Origin: JANNNF01 sp040385825
GTDB taxonomy: Bacteria; Pseudomonadota; Alphaproteobacteria; Rhodobacterales; Rhodobacteraceae
Assembly (NCBI GenBank): GCA_040385825.1
Contig: JAZKGQ010000007.1
Span: forward strand, 90,529 to 154,528
Length of the DNA stretch: 64,000 nucleotides
Reading direction: 5' to 3'
This document shows positions 9,096 to 18,355 of the stretch, one piece after another (position 1 is the first letter of the stretch; the number at the start of each line of letters is the position of its first letter). The notes beneath the pieces are model-generated. The model saw only the letters and a program-made list of their open reading frames with translations, had not been told where the DNA came from and did not search any database. The translations under genes were made by a program, and so were the position numbers.

Positions 9096-10667
9096 ATGAC
9101 CCGGTTTTTCACCACCTGCGCAGCCCTGGCCCTGATGGCGGGGGCGGCACGGGCAGAATATACCCTGACCATCCTGCACACCAACGACTTTCACGCCCGG
9201 TTCGAGCCAATCTCGAAATTCGATTCGGGCTGTTCCGAAGAAGACGCGGGCAAAGGCGAATGTTTCGGCGGCACCGCCCGTCTGGTGACGGCGATGGCCG
9301 AGGCTCGGGCACGGTCGAACAATACCCTGCTGGTCGATGGCGGCGACCAGTTTCAGGGGTCGCTGTTCTACACCTATTACAAGGGGGCGGCCTCGGCTGA
9401 ATTCATGTCGAAACTGGGCTATGACGCGATGACCGCCGGCAACCACGAATTCGACGACGGACCCGAGGCGCTGCGCGGGTTCATGGATGCGGTGCAGTTT
9501 CCGGTCCTGATGTCGAACGCCGATTTTGCGGCCGAACCCGTGCTGGCGGACAAGCTGCTGAAATCGGTGGTGATCGAAAAGGGGGGCGAAAAGCTGGGTC
9601 TGATCGGCCTGACCCCGCAAGACACCGCTGAACTGGCCAGCCCCGGCCCGAACATCACCTTCAGCGATCCGGTCGCCGCCGTGCAGGCCGAGGTGGACAG
9701 CCTGACCGCGCAAGGGGTGACCAAGATCATCGTGCTGAGCCATTCCGGCTACAAGGTCGATCAGCGCGTGGCGGCAGAAGCCACCGGCGTTGACGTGATC
9801 GTCGGCGGCCACACCAACACCTATCTGTCGAACACGTCCGACAAGGCCGAAGGCCCCTACCCCACCATGGTCGGCAAGACTGCCATCGTGTCGGCCTATG
9901 CCTACGGCAAGTTTCTGGGCGAGCTGAACGTCACCTTCAACGACGCGGGCGAGGTGGTGACCGCCACGGGCGAACCCCGGATCATGGATGCCGCCGTGGC
10001 CGAAGATGCCCCGACCGTCGCCCGCATCGCCGAACTGGCCGGCCCTCTGGAGGAAATCCGTGCGCGGCAGGTGGCGGAAACCACCGCCGAAATCGACGGC
10101 AGCCGCGAGACGTGTCGGACGAAGGAATGCCCGATGGGCAACCTGATTGCCGAGGCCATGCTGGATCGGGTGGCAGGGCAAGGCGTGACCATCGCCCTGC
10201 AGAACGGCGGCGGCGTGCGGGCCAGTGTCGATGCAGGCCCGGTCACCATGGGCGAGGTGCTGACCGTGCTGCCGTTCCAGAACACGCTGTCGACCTTCGA
10301 GGTGGACGGCGCGACGATCGTGGCCGCCCTTGAAAATGGCGCCAGCCAGTATGACGAGGCCGCAGGCCGCTTTGCCCAGGTGGCGGGCCTGAAATACACT
10401 GTCGATCCCGCCGCAGCACCCGGCGCGCGGATATCGGATGTGCAGGTGCTGATCGGCGGCGATGCCTGGGGGCCGATCGACCCGGCAGCGGTCTACAAGG
10501 TGGTGTCGAACAACTATGTCCGGGGTGGCGGGGACGGGTACAAGATGTTCGTGAACGCCGCCAACGTCTATGATTTCGGCCCCGATCTGGCCGATGTGAC
10601 CGCCGATTACATGGCCAAGGTCGGCCCCTACACGCCGTTTGTCGATGGCCGCATCACGGTGAAATAG
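9096..10667 (+). CDS. Periplasmic 5'-nucleotidase / metallophosphatase (UshA-like)
   Basis: A secreted two-domain nucleotidase of 523 residues that dephosphorylates nucleotides in the periplasm for scavenging. A signal peptide (MTRFFTTCAALALMAGAARA) is followed by the dimetal phosphoesterase motifs LTILHTNDFHARFE, DGGDQFQGS, AGNHEFDDG, SHSGYKVD and GGHTNTY. The C-terminal substrate domain has NGGGVRASVDAG and SNNYVRGGGDGYKMF. Four cysteines (GCSEED, GECFGG, ETCRTKECP) could form disulfides. Start ATG 9096 has GGAG seven bases upstream. The gene is monocistronic; a GC-rich stem follows at about 10673-10697 and overlaps the end of the convergent AsnC-domain gene. Confidence 0.9.
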   Translation: MTRFFTTCAALALMAGAARAEYTLTILHTNDFHARFEPISKFDSGCSEEDAGKGECFGGTARLVTAMAEARARSNNTLLVDGGDQFQGSLFYTYYKGAASAEFMSKLGYDAMTAGNHEFDDGPEALRGFMDAVQFPVLMSNADFAAEPVLADKLLKSVVIEKGGEKLGLIGLTPQDTAELASPGPNITFSDPVAAVQAEVDSLTAQGVTKIIVLSHSGYKVDQRVAAEATGVDVIVGGHTNTYLSNTSDKAEGPYPTMVGKTAIVSAYAYGKFLGELNVTFNDAGEVVTATGEPRIMDAAVAEDAPTVARIAELAGPLEEIRARQVAETTAEIDGSRETCRTKECPMGNLIAEAMLDRVAGQGVTIALQNGGGVRASVDAGPVTMGEVLTVLPFQNTLSTFEVDGATIVAALENGASQYDEAAGRFAQVAGLKYTVDPAAAPGARISDVQVLIGGDAWGPIDPAAVYKVVSNNYVRGGGDGYKMFVNAANVYDFGPDLADVTADYMAKVGPYTPFVDGRITVK

Positions 10668-10696
10668 CCTGCAGGGGGCGGGCTTGGCCTGCCCCC

Positions 10697-10933
10697 TCAA
10701 AACGCCTTGAACGTCATCGTGGTCAGAGTGCGCACGATGCCCGGTATGTCGAACAGGCGACTTGACAGATATACGCCCACGTCCTCCTCCTCGGGGATGT
10801 AGACCTTTGCGATCAGGTCATATTCGCCGCTGGTGGAATACAGCTCGCTGACCACTTCGCGGTCATAGACTGCTGTGGCCACCTCGTATGTCTTGCCGGG
10901 GGTGCAGCGGAACTGGACGAAAACGCAGCGCAT
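10697..10933 (-). CDS. Stand-alone Lrp/AsnC ligand-binding (RAM) domain protein
   Basis: Only 78 residues: the C-terminal sensor half of an Lrp/AsnC regulator without a helix-turn-helix. The sequence MRCVFVQFRCTPGKTYEVA, then TSGEYDLIAKVYIP, then IPGIVRTLTTMTFKAF follows the beta-alpha-beta-beta-alpha-beta RAM fold, including the conserved G-x-YD motif. Such proteins form dimers or octamers and may bind amino acids or modulate full-length Lrp proteins. No paired regulator is adjacent. The start at 10933 has AAGGAAGCTGCCC upstream on the minus strand, a good ribosome-binding site. Confidence 0.85.
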   Translation of the reverse strand: MRCVFVQFRCTPGKTYEVATAVYDREVVSELYSTSGEYDLIAKVYIPEEEDVGVYLSSRLFDIPGIVRTLTTMTFKAF

Positions 10934-10973
10934 GGGCAGCTTCCTTTTGATGTTATGCCCGTGCCAACCTGCG

Positions 10974-11015
10974 GATCGGGGGTTTCACACCCCCGGACCC
11001 CCGTGGGATATTTAT
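10974..11015. repeat. Intergenic palindromic element with AAATATCCCAC core
   Basis: On the minus strand this reads AAATATCCCACGGGGGT, then CCGGGGGTGTGAAACCCCCG. The second part is a GGGGGT/ACCCCC stem-loop. It lies in the gap between the AsnC-domain gene and the helicase gene. It shares the AATATCC core with the elements at 20727, 42366 and 50901. It probably acts as a terminator-like dispersed repeat. Confidence 0.45.
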
Positions 11016-11068
11016 GAACAGATGATGGGCTTTGGACATGTTTAGCGCAGCAGGCAGCCCAAGGGAAG

Positions 11069-12610
11069 TCAGTCCTCGGTCGCGGCGAGGTGCAGCGCGG
11101 TTGGCGGCGCTTTCAGGTCTGCCACCCCCAAAGGCTCCACCGGCCGCGCCAGACGGTTGCGCACCACCCACAGCAGGCGGTCCTGTGCGCGGGTGATCGC
11201 CACATAGGCCAGCCGTTTCCACAAGGGCACCCCGGCCTCGGACCGGCCCGATTGGGCGGCGGCATACAGGTCTGGCGCAAAGACCTGCACGTCGTTCCAC
11301 TGTGACCCCTGCGCCTTGTGGATCGTGACCGCAGCACCATGCAGGAACGCCGCCCCCATCCGGGCGGCAGAGGGGATGAAGGGTTCCTCCTCATCCGGGC
11401 GTTCGATCTTGATGATGCTGGCGGCAGACACCTGCGGTTCTTCCGCCCCCACCACATGCAGACGCGCAAACCCGTCACGCGACCCCGCGCCAAGATAGAT
11501 CACCTGCGCCCCCTTGATCAGGCCCCGAGCCTCCAGGTCGATGCGCTTCTTGCGATGCTTCAACGGCAGTTCGATCCCGTCACAGACCAGCGGCTCGCCG
11601 GGCAGCAGCATATCGGCAGGGGCAGCATAGGCCACCCGAAACGCGTGGATCAGCCGGATCCGCGTGGCATTGCGCCAGACCAGCACCGGGGAGCGTGCCA
11701 TCAGACCCGCCTCCACCCGTTCGGCCCAGACCACCCTTGGGTCGCGCCTTGACGCGGCCTCGACCATCCGCTCGAAGTCTTCAAACCCCAGCCGATCATC
11801 GCCAAGCGCGTGGGCCAGGTCCAGGATCGGGTTGTCCTCGGCCTGCCGGTGGATCCGGCTGAGCACCAGCCTGCGCCCCTCGGCCAGCCGGTCGAACACC
11901 ATCGCGCCCGACAGCCCGACCGGGGCCAACTGGGCCGGGTCGCCAAACAGCACCAGCGTCGGAAAAATCTCGCGCAGATCATCGAACTGGCGTTCGTCCA
12001 GCATCGAGGATTCGTCGACGAACCCCACATCCAGCGGTTCCTCGCGGCGTTTCCAGCCCTTGATGAAGTCGCTGCCCTTCAACCCCGCCGCCGCCAGCGC
12101 ACCGGGGATCGAGGCCACCGTCTGGTAAAACGCCCAGGCCCGGTCCAGGGCCAACTCGGTCAGCCCTTCGACCGCCGGGCGCGGCGCGGTGCCGGTCAGC
12201 CATTCGGCGATGCGTTCATACTGCGGGTCATAGACAGGCGTATACAAGATGCGGTGGATCGTCGTCGCCGGAACCCCGCGCAGGCGCAACACCGACGCCG
12301 CCTTGTTGGTGGGGGCCAAAATCGCCAGCGTCCTGCGTTCCTTGCGTTTGCGTCCTTCAAAATCGCCCGAGATCACATCGACCCCGGCCTCTTTCATCGC
12401 GCGGTACAGACTGGCCAGCAGCATGGTCTTGCCCGACCCCGCCTTGCCCACCACCGCCAGCACCGACGGCTTTCCCGCCGCCATCGGGGTCAGCGCAGAC
12501 TGGCCAAGGTCAATGCCATGGCCCAGCAATTCGGCAGCAACCCGGTCGAAGGCCTCGGCCTGATCGTCGGAAAAGGTCAGTTCGGGCAGGGGATGTGCGG
12601 GCAGGTTCAT
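11069..12610 (-). CDS. RecD-like superfamily 1 DNA helicase/ATPase
   Basis: A 513-residue SF1 helicase-like ATPase without RecB or RecC neighbours. Walker A is VVGKAGSGKT, Walker B/DE is GFVDESSMLDE, motif III-like is LFGDPAQLAPVG, and the C-terminal UvrD-type motifs are AAVTIHKAQGSQW and YVAITRAQDRLLWV. This layout fits the stand-alone RecD2-like or Dda-like 5'-3' helicases involved in DNA repair or replication restart. ATG 12610 is preferred; GTG or ATG codons a few residues upstream (ATG 12622) are possible. A 61-residue gene lies just upstream on the same strand and may be cotranscribed. Confidence 0.85.
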   Translation of the reverse strand: MNLPAHPLPELTFSDDQAEAFDRVAAELLGHGIDLGQSALTPMAAGKPSVLAVVGKAGSGKTMLLASLYRAMKEAGVDVISGDFEGRKRKERRTLAILAPTNKAASVLRLRGVPATTIHRILYTPVYDPQYERIAEWLTGTAPRPAVEGLTELALDRAWAFYQTVASIPGALAAAGLKGSDFIKGWKRREEPLDVGFVDESSMLDERQFDDLREIFPTLVLFGDPAQLAPVGLSGAMVFDRLAEGRRLVLSRIHRQAEDNPILDLAHALGDDRLGFEDFERMVEAASRRDPRVVWAERVEAGLMARSPVLVWRNATRIRLIHAFRVAYAAPADMLLPGEPLVCDGIELPLKHRKKRIDLEARGLIKGAQVIYLGAGSRDGFARLHVVGAEEPQVSAASIIKIERPDEEEPFIPSAARMGAAFLHGAAVTIHKAQGSQWNDVQVFAPDLYAAAQSGRSEAGVPLWKRLAYVAITRAQDRLLWVVRNRLARPVEPLGVADLKAPPTALHLAATED

Positions 12611-12653
12611 GGGTCCGACCATACCAAGCGGCGCCACAAAGGACCAGATGCCG

Positions 12654-12839
12654 TCAGTTCGCCCGCCCCCCCGGCGGCAGGCTCCCCAGAGCATCGCGCC
12701 CCCGGCCCTCGGCGTCGCGCAATTCGACCTGTGCCACCTGCATGGCCTCGTCCACCGCCGCGACAAGTCCGGTCAAGCCGTTCTTGTGGGCATAGGTTTT
12801 CAGGTCGGTCAGCACATCGAATATCCACTCGTGACGCAT
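12654..12839 (-). CDS. Small conserved-type hypothetical protein (61 residues)
   Basis: MRHEWIFDVLTDLKTYAHK, then GLTGLVAAVDEAMQVAQVEL: a short amphipathic helical protein with no signal peptide or membrane segment. The opening sequence is of a type I recall as recurrent in Rhodobacteraceae, but no function is known to me. It precedes the RecD-like helicase by 44 bases and follows a terminator on the ccrA side, so it probably starts the helicase transcript. On the minus strand GGAGGCAGG precedes the ATG. Confidence 0.65.
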   Translation of the reverse strand: MRHEWIFDVLTDLKTYAHKNGLTGLVAAVDEAMQVAQVELRDAEGRGRDALGSLPPGGRAN

Positions 12840-12933
12840 CCTGCCTCCAGCCTGTGCTTTGCGCGGATCACCGGTTTGGTGACAGCCTCCATGGCCCGAT
12901 CAAGCGTTGCCACCCATGACCACCATCAAAGGC

Positions 12934-12970
12934 AAAAAAACCGCCGCACCACAAGGGTCACGGCGGTTTT
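12934..12970 (-). terminator. Rho-independent terminator of ccrA
   Basis: On the minus strand, 18 bases past the ccrA stop, AAAACCGCCG pairs with CGGCGGTTTT around a 14-base loop and is followed by more T residues. The stem and T-run are textbook for intrinsic termination. Read on the plus strand the A/T runs are mirrored, but no plus-strand gene ends here. Confidence 0.85.
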
Positions 12971-12988
12971 CCGGCGCAATCGGGCGGA

Positions 12989-14275
<1,287 letters not shown>

Positions 14276-14407
14276 CTTGGCCTCCCGTCCTGTCATGCCG
14301 CGCCGCAGAATCGACGCTGCTTCAGCATAGGGATAGAAACGGATGCGCAACTTTGCAATAGTACGATGGTATATTTTGTAATTTTATGTCTGCCGCAGCG
14401 CAGCGAA

Positions 14408-14437
14408 TTGACAATTGCACAAAATGTCGCCTATCAC
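14408..14437 (+). promoter_or_regulatory. Candidate ecm promoter in the ccrA-ecm divergent region
   Basis: A perfect TTGACA (14408-14413) with TATCAC 18 bases downstream (14432-14437) lies 41 bases before ecm. The surrounding gap is AT-rich and holds TTGCAA-type elements: GCGCAACTTTGCAATAG at 14345-14361, ATTGCACAAAAT at 14414-14425 and the palindrome TTGCGCAA at 14456-14463. These could be operators for a pathway regulator such as a RamB/ScfR-type protein. That assignment is inference only. Confidence 0.45.
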
Positions 14438-14477
14438 AGTCCAAAGCTAAGATTGTTGCGCAAGCCCAGAGGCCCCG

Positions 14478-16448
14478 ATGACCAACGCCAGCCCCAAAGA
14501 CACGCCCTGGCTGTTTCGCACCTATGCAGGCCATTCCACCGCCACCGCCTCGAACGCGCTGTACCGGGGAAACCTGGCCAAGGGGCAGACCGGCCTGTCG
14601 GTCGCCTTCGATCTGCCCACCCAGACCGGCTATGACAGCGATCACATTCTGGCGCGCGGCGAGGTCGGCAAGGTCGGCGTGCCCGTCGCCCATCTGGGCG
14701 ACATGCGCGCGCTGTTTGCGGATATTCCGCTGACCCAGATGAACACGTCCATGACGATCAACGCCACGGCGCCATGGCTGCTGGCCTTGTACATCGCGGT
14801 GGCCGAGGAACAGGGGGCCGACATTGCCACCCTGCAAGGCACTGTTCAGAATGACATCATCAAGGAATACCTGTCGCGCGGCACCTATATCTGCCCGCCC
14901 AAGCCCAGCTTGCGGATGATCACCGACATTGCGGCCTACACCCGCGCGCATCTGCCCAAGTGGAACCCGATGAACATTTGCAGCTATCACCTGCAAGAGG
15001 CCGGGGCCACGCCCGAACAGGAACTGGCCTTTGCCTTGGCCACCGCCTGCGCCGTGCTGGACGATCTGAAAACCAAGGTCGCGCCGCAGGATTTTCCCGA
15101 CATGGTCGGCCGCATCAGCTTTTTCGTCAACGCGGGCATCCGTTTTGTGACCGAGTTGTGCAAGATGCGCGCGTTCGTGGAATTGTGGGACCAGATCTGC
15201 CTGACCCGCTATGGCGTGACCGATGCCAGATACCGCCGCTTTCGCTATGGCGTGCAAGTCAACTCGCTTGGCCTGACCGAGCAGCAGCCCGAAAACAACG
15301 TCTACCGCATTCTGATCGAGATGCTGGCCGTGACGCTGTCGAAAAACGCCCGCGCCCGCGCCGTGCAACTGCCCGCTTGGAACGAGGCTTTGGGCCTGCC
15401 GCGCCCGTTTGACCAGCAATGGTCGCTGCGGATGCAGCAGATTCTGGCCTATGAAACCGACCTGCTGGAATATGACGACCTGTTCGACGGCAACACCGCC
15501 ATTGACCGCAAGGTGGCCGCGCTGAAAGACGGCGCTTTGGCCGAACTGGCGCAGATCGATGCCATGGGGGGGGCGGTGGCCTGCATCGACCATATGAAAG
15601 GCCGGCTGGTCGAGGCCAACGCCGACCGTCTGGCGCGGATCGAGTCGAAGGAAACCACCGTCGTCGGCGTGAACCGCTTTACCACGACAGAAGCCTCGCC
15701 CCTGGTCACCGGCGACGGGTCGATCATGCAGGCCGACCCTGCCGCCGAGGCCGACCAGATCGCCCGCCTGACCGCCTGGCGCAGCAGCCGCGATGCCGCG
15801 GCGGTGGCCGCCGCCCTGCAATCTCTGCGCGATGCCGCCGCCAGCGGTGCCAACGTGATGCCCCCGTCGATCGCCTGCGCCAAGGCCGGTGTCACCACCG
15901 GTGAATGGGCGGGCGTGATCCGCGCGGCCTTTGGCGAATACCGCGCCCCGACCGGCGTATCGCGCAACCCGTCGAACCGCACCGAAGGGCTGGAACCGAT
16001 CCGCGAAGCCGTGGACGCAGTATCGACCAAACTCGGCCGCCGCCTGAAATTCCTCGTCGGCAAGCCGGGCCTTGACGGCCATTCCAACGGCGCCGAACAG
16101 ATCGCCGCCCGCGCCCGCGATTGTGGCATGGACATCACCTATGAAGGCATCCGCCTGACCCCGGCCGAAATCGTGACCGCTGCCGCCGACCAGAACGCCC
16201 ATGTGGTGGGCCTGTCGATCCTGTCGGGCAGCCACATCGCCCTGATGCGCGACCTGATGGACAGGATGCGCGCCGCCGGCCTTGGCCATGTGCCCGTGGT
16301 TGTCGGCGGCATCATTCCCGAAGACGATGCAAACACCCTGCGCACAATGGGCATTGCCGCAGTCTACACACCGAAGGATTTTGAGCTGAACCGGATCATG
16401 ACCGACATCGTCGCCTTGGTCGAGGCCCAGCCCATCGCAGCGCAATAG
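14478..16448 (+). CDS. ecm: Ethylmalonyl-CoA mutase, adenosylcobalamin-dependent
   Basis: Converts (2R)-ethylmalonyl-CoA to methylsuccinyl-CoA, the step after Ccr and epimerase. The 656-residue product is a single-chain mutase. The N-terminal TIM barrel includes LYRGNLAKGQTGLSVAFDLP and the substrate-pocket QMNTSMTINATAPWL. The C-terminal cobalamin domain (about 520-650) carries the DxHxxG motif as GLDGHSNG, then LSILSGSH and VVVGGIIPEDD. It is closest in pattern to Ecm rather than methylmalonyl-CoA mutase, because it is shorter and sits opposite ccrA. Start ATG 14478 is preceded by AGAGGCCCCG. Confidence 0.95.
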   Translation: MTNASPKDTPWLFRTYAGHSTATASNALYRGNLAKGQTGLSVAFDLPTQTGYDSDHILARGEVGKVGVPVAHLGDMRALFADIPLTQMNTSMTINATAPWLLALYIAVAEEQGADIATLQGTVQNDIIKEYLSRGTYICPPKPSLRMITDIAAYTRAHLPKWNPMNICSYHLQEAGATPEQELAFALATACAVLDDLKTKVAPQDFPDMVGRISFFVNAGIRFVTELCKMRAFVELWDQICLTRYGVTDARYRRFRYGVQVNSLGLTEQQPENNVYRILIEMLAVTLSKNARARAVQLPAWNEALGLPRPFDQQWSLRMQQILAYETDLLEYDDLFDGNTAIDRKVAALKDGALAELAQIDAMGGAVACIDHMKGRLVEANADRLARIESKETTVVGVNRFTTTEASPLVTGDGSIMQADPAAEADQIARLTAWRSSRDAAAVAAALQSLRDAAASGANVMPPSIACAKAGVTTGEWAGVIRAAFGEYRAPTGVSRNPSNRTEGLEPIREAVDAVSTKLGRRLKFLVGKPGLDGHSNGAEQIAARARDCGMDITYEGIRLTPAEIVTAAADQNAHVVGLSILSGSHIALMRDLMDRMRAAGLGHVPVVVGGIIPEDDANTLRTMGIAAVYTPKDFELNRIMTDIVALVEAQPIAAQ

Positions 16449-16584
16449 CCGCGATTGCCCGACCGTTCGGCAATTTTCCGGTCGCCGCCTGGCGATGGCG
16501 ATGCGCGGCCTTGTCTGCCGTGCAGGCAGACAGCCACAGCCAGACACCGACGACAAGGCTTGCCACAAGACTGTACAAATCCAC
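16396..16584 (-). CDS. Possible small lipoprotein overlapping the ecm 3' end
   Basis: A 62-codon minus-strand frame with GTG start at 16584 and a strong GGGGGAA ribosome-binding site. Its N-terminus, DLYSLVASLVVGVWLWLSAC, is a hydrophobic run ending in a lipobox-like LSAC. The C-terminal third is basic and overlaps ecm by about 50 bases. Nothing else explains the 16449-16691 gap. It may be a chance frame, and no homologue is known to me. Confidence 0.3.
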   Translation of the reverse strand: MDLYSLVASLVVGVWLWLSACTADKAAHRHRQAATGKLPNGRAIAAIALRWAGPRPRRRCRS

Positions 16585-16691
16585 GCGTTTCCCCCGCCTG
16601 ACATCGAAGTTTCCGCCTGTAACTGCGGCTCCACTCCAGATACCCTGCGACTCCTTTACAAAGGCTTTACGTCGTTCATCAGGGTGCAGAC

Positions 16692-17396
16692 ATGACTGTT
16701 CATATCGGGGCGAAACCCGGCGAAATCGCGCAAACCGTGCTGATGCCGGGCGACCCCTACCGCGCGCGGTGGGCCGCGGAAACCTATCTGGAAAACCCGG
16801 TGCTGGTGACGGAAGTCCGCGGGATGCTGGGCTATACCGGCACGTGGAACGGCCACCGCGTGACCATTCAGGGGTCGGGCATGGGCATGCCGTCCTTGTC
16901 GATCTATGCCAATGAATTGATTAGGGATTATGGCGCAAAAACCCTGATCCGCATTGGCAGCGCGGGGGCGTTGCAGCACCACGTCAAGGTGCGTGACGTG
17001 GTGCTGGCGATGACGGCTAGTACCCTTGGCAGCCCGTCGCAATCGATCTTCCGCGAGCTGAGTTTTGCCCCTTGTGCCGACTTTGGCTTGCTGACTGCCG
17101 CTCATGGGGCGGCGCTGAAAATCGGGGTGCCGGTGCATGTCGGCGGCATCTATTCGTCGGATACGTTTTATGACGAACGCCCCGATCTTTCCGAACAACT
17201 TCAAAGGCATGGCACGATCTGCGTCGAAATGGAGGCTGCCGAGCTGTATCATGTCGCCGCCCGCCATGGCGCGCGGGCCCTGGCGATCCTGACCATTTCC
17301 GACCATATCCTGACGGATGAGGCCCTGCCCGCAGACCAGCGCGAGCGCAGCTTTGGCGCGATGGTCGAGGTCGCGCTGCAAGCGGCGTTCGCCTAA
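16692..17396 (+). CDS. deoD: Purine nucleoside phosphorylase, DeoD type
   Basis: Phosphorolysis of purine (deoxy)nucleosides to base and (deoxy)ribose-1-phosphate in salvage. The 234-residue length and motifs fit the hexameric NP-I family: HIGAKPGEIAQTVLMPGDP, GSGMGMPSLSIYANELI (phosphate site), IRIGSAGAL, VEMEAAELYHVAARHGA (ribose site) and the catalytic aspartate in TISDHI. Start ATG 16692 comes after a long AT-rich leader. The gene ends in CTAA shared with the convergent LysR gene. No other nucleoside-catabolism gene is adjacent, although mtnA (also a phosphorolysis-linked salvage enzyme) lies 3.5 kb away. Confidence 0.92.
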   Translation: MTVHIGAKPGEIAQTVLMPGDPYRARWAAETYLENPVLVTEVRGMLGYTGTWNGHRVTIQGSGMGMPSLSIYANELIRDYGAKTLIRIGSAGALQHHVKVRDVVLAMTASTLGSPSQSIFRELSFAPCADFGLLTAAHGAALKIGVPVHVGGIYSSDTFYDERPDLSEQLQRHGTICVEMEAAELYHVAARHGARALAILTISDHILTDEALPADQRERSFGAMVEVALQAAFA

Positions 17397-18259
17397 CGCC
17401 CGCGCAGAAACTGCACCACCCGGTCCACAGCGCCCCTCGGGCGCGCGGGCCGGGCGGACCAAAGCCGCAAGGCGCGCGGCAAGGTCACAGCCAGATCGAA
17501 CGGCGCGACCAGCGCCCCGCTGGTCAGATGGCGCGCCACCAGCGCCTCGTGGCCGATCGCCACCCCTGCCCCGTTCAGCGCTTCTTCCACCGCCAGCGCA
17601 TACAGCGAATAGACCGGGCCGCGCACGGGCAGCCCACCGGGCATCGCCACGGCTGACCAGATCGCCCAATCCTCGCCCCAGGCAGAATCGCCCAGGCAAG
17701 GCACCGTCGCCAGATCGGCAGGGTGGCGCAAAGCCGCGGCCACGCCGGGCGTGCAGACCGGAAAGATCACGTCATCACAAAGGCTTGCGCCGCCTTTGTC
17801 CGCATAGAACAGGCACAGGTCATAGGGCGCGCGCTTCAGGTTTGGCGGGGCCTCAAGGGCGGTGATCGACACCGAAATCTCGGGCGCCACCACCCGCAAC
17901 CCCGGCAGGCGCGGCGACAGCCAAAGCTGCGCAATCGCAGGCAGCGTGGCGATATGCACCACCTGCGGGGCCGCGTCCGCCCGCAGCGCCTGCACCGCCT
18001 GCGCCAGGCCGTCGAAAGCATCGGTAAACCCCGAAGCCGCCCGCGCCCCAAGCGGCGTCGGCACCACCCCGCGCGGCGTGCGCACGAACAGGGGCGCGCC
18101 CAAAGCAGCCTCCAACGCCTTGATATGTGACGTGATCGCGCCGGGGCTGACCCCCAGTTCCACCGCCGCCGCCGCAAAGCCACCCAACCGCGCTGCCGCC
18201 TCAAAGGCACGCAGCGCGTTCAGGGCCAGATCTTTCGGGCGGGGTGGGGCGACAGCCAT
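17393..18259 (-). CDS. LysR-family transcriptional regulator (GcvA-like)
   Basis: A 288-residue LysR-type regulator. The N-terminal winged helix-turn-helix spans about residues 10-70 (LNALRAFEAAARLGGFAAAA, then ELGVSPGAITSHIKALE); the effector-binding domain follows. The start LNALRAFEAAARLG is typical of the GcvA subgroup. Start ATG 18259 was chosen because it places the helix-turn-helix at the normal position. It is divergent from the PLP-enzyme gene at 18356, and the 96-base gap contains repeated AGTTTTCC boxes, so it probably controls that gene and its own expression. The effector is unknown. Its stop codon overlaps that of convergent deoD. Confidence 0.9.
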   Translation of the reverse strand: MAVAPPRPKDLALNALRAFEAAARLGGFAAAAVELGVSPGAITSHIKALEAALGAPLFVRTPRGVVPTPLGARAASGFTDAFDGLAQAVQALRADAAPQVVHIATLPAIAQLWLSPRLPGLRVVAPEISVSITALEAPPNLKRAPYDLCLFYADKGGASLCDDVIFPVCTPGVAAALRHPADLATVPCLGDSAWGEDWAIWSAVAMPGGLPVRGPVYSLYALAVEEALNGAGVAIGHEALVARHLTSGALVAPFDLAVTLPRALRLWSARPARPRGAVDRVVQFLRGR

Positions 18260-18268
18260 CTTTGCCTC

Positions 18269-18299
18269 AGTTTTCCTGACCCTAGTTTTCCGCAAAACT
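18269..18299. promoter_or_regulatory. Candidate LysR operator between divergent genes
   Basis: AGTTTTCC occurs at 18269-18276 and again at 18284-18291, 15 bases apart. The second copy is part of the palindrome AGTTTT-CCGC-AAAACT (18284-18299). The site sits just upstream of the LysR gene and 57 bases before the PLP-enzyme gene, the usual position for an autoregulating LysR binding site. Confidence 0.5.
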
Positions 18300-18355
18300 G
18301 GTTTGCGCGCAAGCCCCGCTCAGGGTTTTCTGGGCCCAGTCAACAGGAGATCGCC

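Noticed and set aside
8786..9400. Plus-strand frame starting near ATG 9083 before the nucleotidase
   Set aside because: Out of frame with the signal peptide and metallophosphatase motifs, which start at 9096.
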